From Pseudorhizobium pelagicum (lineage in GTDB: Bacteria; Pseudomonadota; Alphaproteobacteria; Rhizobiales; Rhizobiaceae): 64,000 nucleotides of DNA. Both the position numbers and the translations under genes were made by a program. The stretch is taken from positions 91,320 through 155,319 of the forward strand of contig JOKI01000012.1 of the NCBI GenBank assembly GCA_000722615.1. Reading direction: 5' to 3'. The notes below the pieces were generated by a model that saw only the letters and a program-made list of their open reading frames with translations, was not told the DNA's origin and did no database searches. Positions 7,847 through 15,679 of the stretch are shown here, one piece after another (the first letter of the stretch is position 1; each line of letters begins with the position of its first letter).

Positions 7847-8884
7847 ATGCTCACCATCCTCGATATTTTCGGCAACGCCGCGTTCAGCTCGACTTCCCTG
7901 ACGCAGGCAATCAACATCGTGCCAAACGATTACGGCCGGATCCGCGAGCTCGGGCTGTTTGAGCCTGAGCCGATCGCAACAACAACGGTTGCCGTTCACT
8001 ACGAGAACGGCACCCTCAATCTCCTGCCGACGCGTGAGCGTGGAGCTCCTTCTTCGCTTGGTATGCCTGAAAAGCGTGGCGCGAAGCCGTTTAGCTGCTT
8101 CCATATCCCGCATGACGACTTCGTCCGGGCAGACGACGTGCAGAACATCCTGGCTCGATTCGGTGAGGATGGTGCCCTCGACAACGTTGCATCGCTTGTC
8201 AATCGCAAACAGATCACCATGCGCCGCAAGCACTCCATCACGCTGGAGCACATGCGGATGGGCGCGCTGCGCGGCGAGATCCTGGACAGCGACGGCTCGT
8301 CGCTGCTCAACCTTTTCACCTCCTTCGACGTGACGCAGAAGTCGATCGACTTCGTGCTTGGAACGGCTGGCACGAATGTTGGCGGCAAGATCGACGAGCT
8401 GCTTTCCTACCTTGAGGACAACCTCAAGGGCGAAGTCATGACAGGCGTTCACGTTCTCGCCTCGCCCGAATGGTTCGCCAAGCTTGTCGACCATGAAAAG
8501 GTCAAGGAGGCCTGGAAGTACTACGATGGCCTCTACAACGTCATGCGGGACGATGTCCGAAAGAAGTTCGTGCATCGCGGCGTGACGTTCGAGGAGTACC
8601 GGGGCTCTGCCCAGTATCTCCAGGAGGACGGCACTTACGGGACGCGGCGGTTCATCCCCGCCAATGAGGCAATCGCGTTCCCGCTCGGCACGACCGATAC
8701 GTTCCGGACCTACTTTGGCCCGGCGGATTTCATCGATACCGTCAACACTATGGGAGAAGAGATCTACGTCCGCACGGCCGTCGATCCCGAATTCCAGCGG
8801 TGGGTGAAGATCCACAGCCAGTCGAATCCGCTGCCGATGGTCAAGCGCCCGGCGCTCTTGGTCAAGCTCACCACCAGCAACTGA
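7847..8884 (+). CDS. Major capsid protein (lambda gpE family)
   Basis: The 345-residue HK97-fold coat protein builds the icosahedral head. Recognisable features are 'ITMRRKHSITLEHMRMGALRGEILD' (about 120-145), the early segment 'NDYGRIRELGLFEPEPIATTTVAVHYENG', and the C-terminal 'DPEFQRWVKIHSQSNPLPMVKRPALLV', all characteristic of the gpE family. Length is close to lambda gpE (341 aa). It follows the decoration gene with three bases between and is followed by a 54-codon ORF. Confidence is high from pattern and position. Confidence 0.93.
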   Translation: MLTILDIFGNAAFSSTSLTQAINIVPNDYGRIRELGLFEPEPIATTTVAVHYENGTLNLLPTRERGAPSSLGMPEKRGAKPFSCFHIPHDDFVRADDVQNILARFGEDGALDNVASLVNRKQITMRRKHSITLEHMRMGALRGEILDSDGSSLLNLFTSFDVTQKSIDFVLGTAGTNVGGKIDELLSYLEDNLKGEVMTGVHVLASPEWFAKLVDHEKVKEAWKYYDGLYNVMRDDVRKKFVHRGVTFEEYRGSAQYLQEDGTYGTRRFIPANEAIAFPLGTTDTFRTYFGPADFIDTVNTMGEEIYVRTAVDPEFQRWVKIHSQSNPLPMVKRPALLVKLTTSN

Positions 8885-8894
8885 GGACGATGAA

Positions 8895-9059
8895 ATGCAC
8901 GTTCGCAACAAGAAGACGGCCGAAGTCGAGACAATGCGTCACGGCCCGGCGACAGAGGCTGTCACCGCCGGTACCCATGAATTCGTTAATCTCAACGAAA
9001 AGGATGAGCCTGTCGAAGAGGCGGCCAAGGCCGGCAAGAAAGAAACCAAGGCATCCTGA
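8895..9059 (+). CDS. Small charged phage protein (54 aa), gpFI position
   Basis: An ATG ORF of 54 codons fills the space between the capsid gene and the next head-tail gene. It begins 'MHVRNKKTAEVETMRH' and ends with the Lys/Glu-rich 'EEAAKAGKKETKAS'. The upstream context GAGGACGATGAA offers a ribosome binding site, and its stop overlaps the next start (TGATG at 9057-9061), which argues that it is translated. Lambda carries the small packaging accessory gene FI at this position; I cannot show homology. Confidence 0.65.
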   Translation: MHVRNKKTAEVETMRHGPATEAVTAGTHEFVNLNEKDEPVEEAAKAGKKETKAS

Positions 9060-9442
9060 TGTCCTGGTCCGATCATCTCGCGGCGGCAGACATTGCCGTC
9101 GCGAGCTACTTCGACGAAACACCTTGCCGACTTCAGCCGCGGACCAAGGGTCTGTCGGTCAACTACGCTGATGTGGATGATCCTGACAGGACGGCATTCG
9201 ATTTCCTCGGGACAATAGATCTTGAGCCGCCTGCCGACAGGCTGACGCGTCACATGTCGGCTGATCCCGGTGTTCGCAACGGCACTGTCTCCTACGATGC
9301 CGTTCTCACGGCATTGACGACCCTTTGGCCATACGAACCAAAGCGGGGCGATCATTTGATCTCTGGCGGCGTGACCTGGAAGATCGCCGCAAGTGAAAAA
9401 GACGGGTCAGACAGACCCGCCTGGTACCTCAACAAGGCCTGA
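9059..9442 (+). CDS. Probable head-tail connector protein
   Basis: This 127-residue protein begins 'MSWSDHLAAADIAVASYFDETPC' and ends in a strand-rich 'GGVTWKIAASEKDGSDRPAWYL', resembling small beta-barrel connectors such as lambda gpFII. It lies in the usual position between capsid and tail genes and is coupled to the preceding ORF by TGATG. The role is inferred mainly from position and size; there is no signal peptide or membrane segment. Confidence 0.55.
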   Translation: MSWSDHLAAADIAVASYFDETPCRLQPRTKGLSVNYADVDDPDRTAFDFLGTIDLEPPADRLTRHMSADPGVRNGTVSYDAVLTALTTLWPYEPKRGDHLISGGVTWKIAASEKDGSDRPAWYLNKA

Positions 9443-9446
9443 CATC

Positions 9447-10169
9447 ATGCTTTCCGCTGAAGCCGTACGCCTAGCAGCGATTGAGATCCTGTGCCCGTTT
9501 TCTGCGGTCATGGCGGGAGACGGCTTCCCCACGTTGGCGGGTCCGCGAATCTACGACAGCCGTGCGGCGTCTCTTGAAGAGATCGATCGGACGGAGAGCT
9601 ACACGCCGGTGGTGGCACTATATACCCACCAGTCCGGCGTCTCATTGATGGGATCGGCTACAGACGCAACAGACACGCAGGCCAACTGTGTCCTGGACGT
9701 TGTTGCGGAGCTCGCCGTGGCGGCAAGAGACGATGCTGGTGAGTTCGCCGATGCCATGGATGCCATGGCCGATACCGATCCCAGCGCCCGCCTGGTACTT
9801 GCCGCCCTCTGCTCACAGGTTCGCATGCTGCTCACCAGGTCAGTTCAAGGTGGGCCGTGGCGGCGCCTGGTCAAGCACGTCATCGACATCGACGAGCAGA
9901 CCTTTGCCATGCCGGAATTCGGATTGCGGCACCATCGCGTGACTATGCGGTTTCGTCTGGAGATCGCCGACGACCAGTTCGACATGGAGAACGGTGGTTT
10001 GCCAGAGCCTATCAAGTCCGTTTACGAGGCTCTGCCGGCGGGAAGTTATGCCGCAACCAAGCTCGCTGAACTAGCGGCTGCCTTTGCCGGCAACCTGAGA
10101 CAGCCGCTCGCTGCTGTCGCCATTACCACCGGGCCGGTGCAAAGCGGCCCCGCAAACCTGTCCGTTTGA
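9447..10169 (+). CDS. Phage protein, probable tail completion or neck role (240 aa)
   Basis: The start ATG 9447 lies four bases after the previous stop; an in-frame extension to 9393 would overlap that gene and is less likely. The 240-residue product has a long helical middle ('CVLDVVAELAVAARDDAGEFADAMDAM') and a C-terminal Ala-rich helix. I do not recognise a family motif. It sits between the connector and the tail sheath genes, where neck and tail-terminator proteins are usually encoded, so a structural role is inferred. Confidence 0.55.
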   Translation: MLSAEAVRLAAIEILCPFSAVMAGDGFPTLAGPRIYDSRAASLEEIDRTESYTPVVALYTHQSGVSLMGSATDATDTQANCVLDVVAELAVAARDDAGEFADAMDAMADTDPSARLVLAALCSQVRMLLTRSVQGGPWRRLVKHVIDIDEQTFAMPEFGLRHHRVTMRFRLEIADDQFDMENGGLPEPIKSVYEALPAGSYAATKLAELAAAFAGNLRQPLAAVAITTGPVQSGPANLSV

Positions 10170-10191
10170 CCAACATCCTCGGAGATCCACG

Positions 10192-10389
10192 ATGCAAAAG
10201 CTCTACAGGCCCAAGCAGGGCCTTCGCATTCCGCTGCCCGGCGGGGCTGGGGAATGGCCAAAGGATGGTCGGCCTCTGAACCCTGCCAGTTCCTACGAGC
10301 GCCGCCTCGAGCAGGATGGCGATCTCGTCCTCATTGAAAACCAAGCCGAGCCGGAATCGACCGGCGGCAAGTCCGGAGGCCAGAAGTAA
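10192..10389 (+). CDS. DUF2635-like Mu-type tail-region protein
   Basis: This 65-residue protein carries the short motif pattern of DUF2635: 'KPKQGLRIP-like' N-terminus ('YRPKQGLRIPLPGG'), 'NPASSYERRLEQDGDLVLIE', then a Gly/Lys tail. In Mu-like phages this small gene lies immediately upstream of the tail sheath gene, as it does here with no gap before 10390. Function is not established for the family. Confidence 0.7.
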   Translation: MQKLYRPKQGLRIPLPGGAGEWPKDGRPLNPASSYERRLEQDGDLVLIENQAEPESTGGKSGGQK

Positions 10390-11871
10390 ATGGTCAGCAA
10401 CATCCCAGCCAATGTCACTGCGCCACTTCTCGCCTTCGATGTCACCTCGGGCGGCGCTTTCGAAAACGAGAACCGGCTGATCCTGCTCGGGCATGGCCTG
10501 GCGGCCGGCGCCCTGGGCAATGGCCAGATCGCCATCTGCAACAGCATCCTCGATGCGCGCGTCCTGGCTGGTGCCGGATCCATGCTGGAAGGCATGTTTC
10601 ACATCTCGCGCCTCAATGCGCCGGCTCAGGAAATCTGGATCGGTCGTGTTGAGGATACCGGAACAGCAGAGATCCGGACCGTTACCGTCGGTGCTGTCCC
10701 CGCCTCAGGCGGTCTAGGCGTCGTTGAAATTGCCGGAGAGCCGGTCGTCGTCGAAATCGCTTCCGGTGCGACGGCCAATCAGGTCGCAACAGCACTCGCC
10801 GCGGCAATCAACGCCTACTACAACCCTATCAGCAAGATCTCGCTGCCCTTCACCGCGACCGTCGCCACCAACGTGGTGACCATCACGGCTCGTCATAAGG
10901 GCGTTTATGCCACCGGGATCGACATCCACGTGCCGGTTCTGGAAAGCGCAAATGCCTTTGCGGGTCTCTTCACCTTTGCCACGACGACGCCAGGTGCCGG
11001 TAATCCGTCGGTTGCTGCAGTTCTTGCGGCCATGAACGACGATCCATTCGAGATGATCGTTTCCGCCTTCGGCGATGCGACCAATCTCGGGCTGTTCAAG
11101 GATTTCCTTTCGATTGTCTCCGGGCGCTGGAGCTATGCCAAGCAGCTCTACGGCCACGTCTACTATCCGAAGACGGACACGAGCGGGAACCTCACGACCG
11201 CCGCGCTGGCGCAGGACGACTGGCATCTCTCGATGATCCCGAGGTTTGCCTCCGGTGGTTTTGCCGAGCCTGACTACCTGTGGGTGGCCGGTATCGTCGC
11301 CCGCACCGCGCCCTGGGCAGGCGGTGGCGCCAATGGCGATGTTTCCCGCAATCAGACCGGCCTTGTAGTCGAAGGCCTCTCTCCGCCACGCGACCGTGCC
11401 TACTGGATGGACTATCCGACCCGTGACGCCTTCCTGAAGAACGGCATCTCCACGTGGCAGGTCAACCGCAACGGTGACGTGACAATCGACAAGATCGTGA
11501 CGCATCACCAAACGACGGCCGGAGCGCCGGACACGACCTTCCGGGATATCCAAAAGGTCAACCAGATCACCTATGCGCTGAAGCGTTTCCGGGCGGATCT
11601 GGCGTTCCAGCATTCCAACAAGGCTATCGCGGATGACAATCCGGACAATCTGTCGGCGCTGACGACGGCCGCCGACATCAAGGCGACGCTGTTCCACAGC
11701 TACCGGGCGATGTCGGGCGTCCTCGAAAACTCGGAAACGGCGCTGTTGCAGATGACTGTGACCCGCGATCCCGACAACGCCAACCGCGTCAACATCGGGC
11801 TGCCGCTCGATTTTGTGAACCCGCTGGACATCTTCGCCGGCATTGCCCGCGCGTACAGCCAGTTCCGCTAA
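10390..11871 (+). CDS. Contractile tail sheath protein (Mu gpL-like)
   Basis: The 493-residue sheath subunit forms the contractile outer tube of the tail. The N-terminus 'VSNIPANVTAPLLAFDVTSGGAF' is the Mu-like sheath signature. A central domain contains 'FSFGDATNLGLFKDFLS'-like elements, and the C-terminal region ('NQITYALKRFRADLAFQHSNKAIADDNP') includes the linker that interlocks neighbouring subunits. Its length equals the Mu family value (about 495 aa). It directly follows the DUF2635 gene and precedes the tube gene, the canonical order. The gene establishes that this is a myovirus. Confidence 0.9.
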   Translation: MVSNIPANVTAPLLAFDVTSGGAFENENRLILLGHGLAAGALGNGQIAICNSILDARVLAGAGSMLEGMFHISRLNAPAQEIWIGRVEDTGTAEIRTVTVGAVPASGGLGVVEIAGEPVVVEIASGATANQVATALAAAINAYYNPISKISLPFTATVATNVVTITARHKGVYATGIDIHVPVLESANAFAGLFTFATTTPGAGNPSVAAVLAAMNDDPFEMIVSAFGDATNLGLFKDFLSIVSGRWSYAKQLYGHVYYPKTDTSGNLTTAALAQDDWHLSMIPRFASGGFAEPDYLWVAGIVARTAPWAGGGANGDVSRNQTGLVVEGLSPPRDRAYWMDYPTRDAFLKNGISTWQVNRNGDVTIDKIVTHHQTTAGAPDTTFRDIQKVNQITYALKRFRADLAFQHSNKAIADDNPDNLSALTTAADIKATLFHSYRAMSGVLENSETALLQMTVTRDPDNANRVNIGLPLDFVNPLDIFAGIARAYSQFR

Positions 11872-11902
11872 CGCCGACCAGATCGAACAGGAGCTTACGA
11901 GC

Positions 11903-12280
11903 ATGGCCAATGGCAAGGATTTCGGCGGCAGGATGAGCCTGCGGCTTTCCACAGGAGAACTCATCTCCATCCGCGGTACTTTCAGCGTCTCGCCGACATC
12001 GGCGGAAATCGCGTCTGTCGCCAATCAGGACAACACCGTCGATCGGATCTCAACGCCGGTGGCACGCCGGATCGAGATTGTCGCGGCCGACGGCGGCTGG
12101 GACTACGAAAAGCTGATGAACGGGCCGCGTTTCGACACGACCATCGTCGAGAGCTTCACCGGTGTCACTCATTATATGACCGGTGGCTTCTTCTCCGGGC
12201 GGCCGGTGGTCAACCGGCTCAACGGCGAGCTCTCCGGTCTGGCCATTGAAGGCGGCGCTTACAACCGGAGCGGCAGCTGA
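11903..12280 (+). CDS. Tail tube protein (Mu gpM-like)
   Basis: The 125-residue protein has the gpM-like pattern: 'GRMSLRLSTGELISIRGTFSVSP' followed by 'VARRIEIVAADGGWDYEKLM', and a C-terminal 'TGGFFSGRPVVNRLNGELSGLAIEG', the beta-barrel that stacks as hexamers to form the inner tube. I chose ATG 11903; the open frame from 11843 would overlap the sheath gene. The stop overlaps the chaperone start (TGATG at 12278-12282). Confidence 0.85.
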   Translation: MANGKDFGGRMSLRLSTGELISIRGTFSVSPTSAEIASVANQDNTVDRISTPVARRIEIVAADGGWDYEKLMNGPRFDTTIVESFTGVTHYMTGGFFSGRPVVNRLNGELSGLAIEGGAYNRSGS

Positions 12281-12636
12281 TGCCTGACGTGGAACTGTCG
12301 AAGACCTACTCTGTCGGCGGCAAGAGCTTCAGCAAGATCACCCTTCGCGAGCCGACCTACCAGGACGTCTACATGGACGGACTTGGACAGCCGCGCGAAT
12401 GGCAACCGGTTCCTGGCGGTTCCGCTCTTCTCACCTATCCGGAGAAGATCGACGCCTATGCGCAGAAACTGATCGTCGAGCCGGGGTATGAGTACATTGC
12501 CGGTCTTTCGGCTCTCGATGCACGGCGCCTCGAGGAGGGGATCTGCGATTTTTTTACGGAGCAGAAAGCCTCGCCGAAGTCGCAGACGCCCTCGTCTTCA
12601 AGCTCAGATGGACCGCAACCGATGTCCAGCGAATGA
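12280..12636 (+). CDS. Tail assembly chaperone, short form (Mu gp41-like / lambda G-like)
   Basis: The zero-frame product is 118 residues. Residues 1-92 ('VELSKTYSVGGKSFSKITLREPTYQDVY' onward) form the conserved domain; residues after 92 are a low-complexity Ser-rich tail ('SSSSSDG') that looks like non-selected sequence read past a frameshift site. Such chaperones bind the tape measure and nucleate tube polymerisation. The gene lies between the tube and tape-measure genes, the invariant site of the frameshifting pair in long-tailed phages. Confidence 0.85.
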   Translation: MPDVELSKTYSVGGKSFSKITLREPTYQDVYMDGLGQPREWQPVPGGSALLTYPEKIDAYAQKLIVEPGYEYIAGLSALDARRLEEGICDFFTEQKASPKSQTPSSSSSDGPQPMSSE

Positions 12637-12698
12637 CGCTTTCTCAGATCGCCTGGTGGGCTGGGCGGTTCGTGGAATTCCACAAGGGTAACACTTAG
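12280..12698 (+). CDS. Tail assembly chaperone, -1 frameshift fusion (GT type)
   Basis: At 12549-12555 lies the heptamer T TTT TTT positioned as X XXY YYZ relative to the zero frame (GAT TTT TTT). A -1 slip continues from codon TAC at 12555 through an open frame ending at TAG 12696-12698, two bases before the tape-measure start. This gives a 139-residue fusion whose added 47 residues ('YGAESLAEVADALVFKLRW' then 'WTATDVQRMTLSQIAWWAGR') look like a genuine T domain. The downstream frame has no start codon of its own, which supports frameshifting. Mechanism is known for lambda G/GT; here it is predicted. Confidence 0.75.
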
Positions 12699-12700
12699 CC

Positions 12701-14587
12701 ATGACGCGCGAAATTGAAGCCCGGCTGAAGATCTCTGCCGTCGATCGCACCGGGGCCGCGCTCAAAAGCGTGTCCGGGAAGCTCGACCAGGTCAACCGCC
12801 GGGCTGCTGCGCTCAATCGCCAGCAGGGCGTTCTCGCCCGGACATCACAGGCGAGCTTTGCGGCCATGGCCCGGTTCGCGGCACCCGCCGTCCTCGCCTA
12901 TGGAGCGAAGCAGGCGGTCACGGAATTCGCCGCCGTCGAGCGGCAGATGACCCGCATCGGCATCACAGCCGATGCCTCGGCGAAGGACGTCGAGGCGGCG
13001 TTCTCGACCCTGCAGGCTGAGACCAAGAAGCTTGCTCTCCCGGTTGAGCAGGGCATCGCGGCGCTCGACACCATGGTTGCCTCGGGCATGAGCCTGCAGG
13101 AAGCGATGGCCTTCCTGCCTTCGGTGCTCGCCACGGCGCAGGCAACGGGAGCCGCCACGGAAGATATCGCCAACACTGGCCTGAAGGCTGCTTCGGCCTT
13201 GAAGATCGAAGCGCGGGAGATGCAGCGGGCCTTCGACATCATGGTGACCGGTGGTAAGGCCGGCCAGTTCGAACTGAAGGACATGGCGCAGTACATTCCG
13301 GGTCTTGCGAACAGCTTCGCGACCCTCGGTTATGAGGGCGAGGATGGGCTGAAGCGTCTGGTCGCCATACTGCAGACCATTCGTGAGGATACCGGCGACG
13401 CTTCGTCGGCGGCGACGCAAGCGCAGAACATCTTCGGCAAGATCTATTCCGAGGAGACCGGCAACAAGTTCAAGAAAATGGGCGTGGATCTCAGGTCCGA
13501 GCTGGCGCAAGCCCGCAAGGCCGGTGAAGACACGCTGACTGCCTTCGTGAGGATCTCGAAAGAGGCAATTGACGGTGACTTGAGCAAGCTACCGCTGCTG
13601 TTTTCGGATCAGGAGTTCCGCCTCGGCATGCAGTCGCTGATCACCAGCGAGGAAAGCCTCCGAAAGTTCCTGGAGACGATGAACTCTGCTGAGGTGGACG
13701 GCACCGTCTTCCGTGACGTCAATAAGATCATGACGGACACGCAGTCGACCATTGATCGTCTGTCGGGAAGTTGGAACAAACTGACCAACAGCATCGGGCG
13801 CGGCATTGCTACTTCCGGCGGTGTCGAAGCTATGGATGCCATATCCAACACGATCGACTACCACTCGGCCGTCAATGCTGGCCTGGAGAAGCGGGGAATT
13901 AAGGGCTTTTGGGAAAGAACGCGCTGGGGCGTAACCAGCTCGCAGGAGGAAAAGGACCAGGCGGCAGTCGAGGGCGGGTACTCTGACCCGGAGTTTCTCA
14001 AGAACCGTCGCGGCCAGCAGTACATTGACGAAAAGACGAAGCCGTCTGTCGGTCGACAGGGTCGCAAGGTCGTCATCTCGGAATTTCCGGGCAGCAGCGG
14101 GAAGGGTATCCCTGTTCCGTCGGCTCGTCCCTCCGCGTTTCCCGACATGCCTCGACAGCTGGATGGTGTCCCGGCCGCGCTTCGACCTGCTCCCACTGTT
14201 GCCAGCATGGGGCAGGTCCCATCCGACATGAAAGGCTTCTTCAGTGTTCCGTCAAAGGCCGAGTTTCAGGAAGCCCTGAGGATCGACGCCACGGGACTGA
14301 GGCAGTCGGGTGACGAGGCCGGCCAGAAGGTGGCTGAAGGCGGCAGGCAAGCCGGGCAGGAGATCGAAAGCAGCGCCGCGTTCCTCAAGGTCGCCGGCGT
14401 GGACGTCGGCGCCGCGATCGTCTCGGCCGCAGAAAAGCTTCATGCCGCCGCAACGAGGTTGGGAAACATGCAGCTGGCCGTCGGCGCGGCGACGGCAGGA
14501 AGCAAGCCTTCGGGCGTCAACGCTGACACCGGCAAGACCATGCCGCCGTCCGCCGGCAAGCCGGCAGGCTCCGCTGGGGGCTGGTAG
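12701..14587 (+). CDS. Tail tape measure protein
   Basis: The 628-residue protein sets tail length and is ejected through the tube. It begins with the typical 'REIEARLKISAVDRTGAALKSVSGKLDQVNRRAAAL' coiled-coil, has hydrophobic segments near 'FAAPAVLAYGAKQAVTEF' (about 48-70), and long Ala-rich helical repeats containing 'VEAAFSTLQAETKKLALPVEQGI'. The C-terminal part is less ordered and Pro/Gly-rich. At roughly 1.5 angstrom per residue, the length predicts a tail near 90-95 nm. It starts two bases after the frameshifted chaperone's stop. Confidence 0.9.
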   Translation: MTREIEARLKISAVDRTGAALKSVSGKLDQVNRRAAALNRQQGVLARTSQASFAAMARFAAPAVLAYGAKQAVTEFAAVERQMTRIGITADASAKDVEAAFSTLQAETKKLALPVEQGIAALDTMVASGMSLQEAMAFLPSVLATAQATGAATEDIANTGLKAASALKIEAREMQRAFDIMVTGGKAGQFELKDMAQYIPGLANSFATLGYEGEDGLKRLVAILQTIREDTGDASSAATQAQNIFGKIYSEETGNKFKKMGVDLRSELAQARKAGEDTLTAFVRISKEAIDGDLSKLPLLFSDQEFRLGMQSLITSEESLRKFLETMNSAEVDGTVFRDVNKIMTDTQSTIDRLSGSWNKLTNSIGRGIATSGGVEAMDAISNTIDYHSAVNAGLEKRGIKGFWERTRWGVTSSQEEKDQAAVEGGYSDPEFLKNRRGQQYIDEKTKPSVGRQGRKVVISEFPGSSGKGIPVPSARPSAFPDMPRQLDGVPAALRPAPTVASMGQVPSDMKGFFSVPSKAEFQEALRIDATGLRQSGDEAGQKVAEGGRQAGQEIESSAAFLKVAGVDVGAAIVSAAEKLHAAATRLGNMQLAVGAATAGSKPSGVNADTGKTMPPSAGKPAGSAGGW

Positions 14588-14596
14588 GGAGAGACC

Positions 14597-15058
14597 ATGC
14601 GAGACTGGGCGAAGACACTGCGCCGCGGCCGCTACCGCGGCGTTCCGTTCTGGGTCGACTACAACGATGACAATGGCGGAAAACGCCTGGCCATCCACGA
14701 GTATGCTGGCGGCAGCAGAAGCATCATCGAGGAGATGGGGCTCAAAACTCCGGCATTCGATGTTACCGCCTACCTGGCTGGCGATACGGCAGACATTCAG
14801 GCAGCAGCTCTGAAGGCTGCTTTTCTGGCAGATGGTCCGGGGCTCCTGGTGCTTCCGACGATGGCCGGCACCATGGCTCATGTCGAAGATTTCCGGCGGC
14901 TCTTCGCGAAAGACCAGCTTGGCTACATTGCCATGGGCTTCAGGGCGATTCCTGTTTCCGAACAGGCTGGATCGCTCCCGGGTGTGGGTGACGTCCTTTC
15001 GGCTGTCACCAACAATGCTTTTGCGGCTGTTTCCGAACTTTCGAGGTTTTTTCGATGA
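14597..15058 (+). CDS. DNA circularisation protein N-terminal part (Mu gpN-like)
   Basis: The 153-residue product matches the N-terminal domain of Mu gpN (DNA_circ_N), a baseplate protein linking tube and hub: 'YRGVPFWVDYNDDNGGKRLAIHEY' and 'AYLAGDTADIQAAALKAAFLADGPGLLVLPTMA' are diagnostic. Mu gpN is about three times longer. Here the ORF ends at 15058, and the remainder appears to be in the overlapping ORF starting at 15055, so gpN seems to be split in two. A ribosome binding site (GGGAGAG) precedes the ATG. Confidence 0.8.
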   Translation: MRDWAKTLRRGRYRGVPFWVDYNDDNGGKRLAIHEYAGGSRSIIEEMGLKTPAFDVTAYLAGDTADIQAAALKAAFLADGPGLLVLPTMAGTMAHVEDFRRLFAKDQLGYIAMGFRAIPVSEQAGSLPGVGDVLSAVTNNAFAAVSELSRFFR

Positions 15059-15678
15059 CTGCCGATCGTTCTTTCATTGTTGGCTGGCTGTCGGATCTCG
15101 TGGCCGAGCTCGTTCACGACGAGCTTGACCGTCGCGACGGTGAGAAGCGGCTTGCAGCTGCAGCAGTTCTGGCCGCGGAAGAATTCGCAGGCGAGGTGCT
15201 ATCATTGATCCGGATCATCGCGGAGAGCGTTGATGCGCCAGCCGCTTTCGATCGGATGTCTGCTCCGCAAGCTGATGAGGTCGAAACTGGTGATGCAGTT
15301 GCCGTCCTATTGGCGGTCGGGCTTGCCGTTGCTGGCGTGAAAGTGGCTTGGCCATCAAGGCCGATGGCAAGGGCTGCTCGCACTCGGATTGCCGCTGCTG
15401 GCGAGGCCGGGCTCGCCGCTGTCTCCGGAATGGGAGGCGAGGGCGCGGATCTTTACGCGTGGCTGTCGAACCTCGTTTCGGTGTCGGTCCGTGTCGTGTC
15501 TGAAATCGCCGCCAATGCCGTGCCCGTGGTTCGTGTAGCGACGAAGCTGTCTCTGCCGTCCTCTGTCCTGGCGTATCAGCTCTATGGAGATGCGAGCCGG
15601 GCCCAGGGCCTTGTGGAGATTGCCGGGAGTGCAACGCCGCTGCTGATGCCTGCCTCCTTCGAGGCTCTGGCCAGCTGA
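15055..15678 (+). CDS. Probable C-terminal half of split gpN-like protein
   Basis: The ATG overlaps the previous stop (ATGA at 15055-15058), ensuring coupled translation. The 207-residue product is Ala/Val-rich and helical, and ends 'LAYQLYGDASRAQGLVEIAGSATPLLMPASFEALAS', the C-terminal pattern of Mu-like gpN proteins ('LAY-YGDA-RA'). I read the two ORFs as a natural two-gene version of N rather than a decayed gene, because the overlap is precise and both frames are clean. Confirmation needs alignment. Confidence 0.65.
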   Translation: MTADRSFIVGWLSDLVAELVHDELDRRDGEKRLAAAAVLAAEEFAGEVLSLIRIIAESVDAPAAFDRMSAPQADEVETGDAVAVLLAVGLAVAGVKVAWPSRPMARAARTRIAAAGEAGLAAVSGMGGEGADLYAWLSNLVSVSVRVVSEIAANAVPVVRVATKLSLPSSVLAYQLYGDASRAQGLVEIAGSATPLLMPASFEALAS

Positions 15679-15679
15679 T

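Noticed and set aside
7334-8911. Minus-strand ORF of 525 codons across the capsid gene
   Set aside because: It is antisense to a certain capsid gene. Its Arg/His/Val-rich composition is typical of mirrored high-GC codons, and no family match is visible.
10714-12024. Minus-strand ORF of 436 codons opposite the tail sheath gene
   Set aside because: It is a shadow of the sheath and tube genes with low-complexity basic composition.
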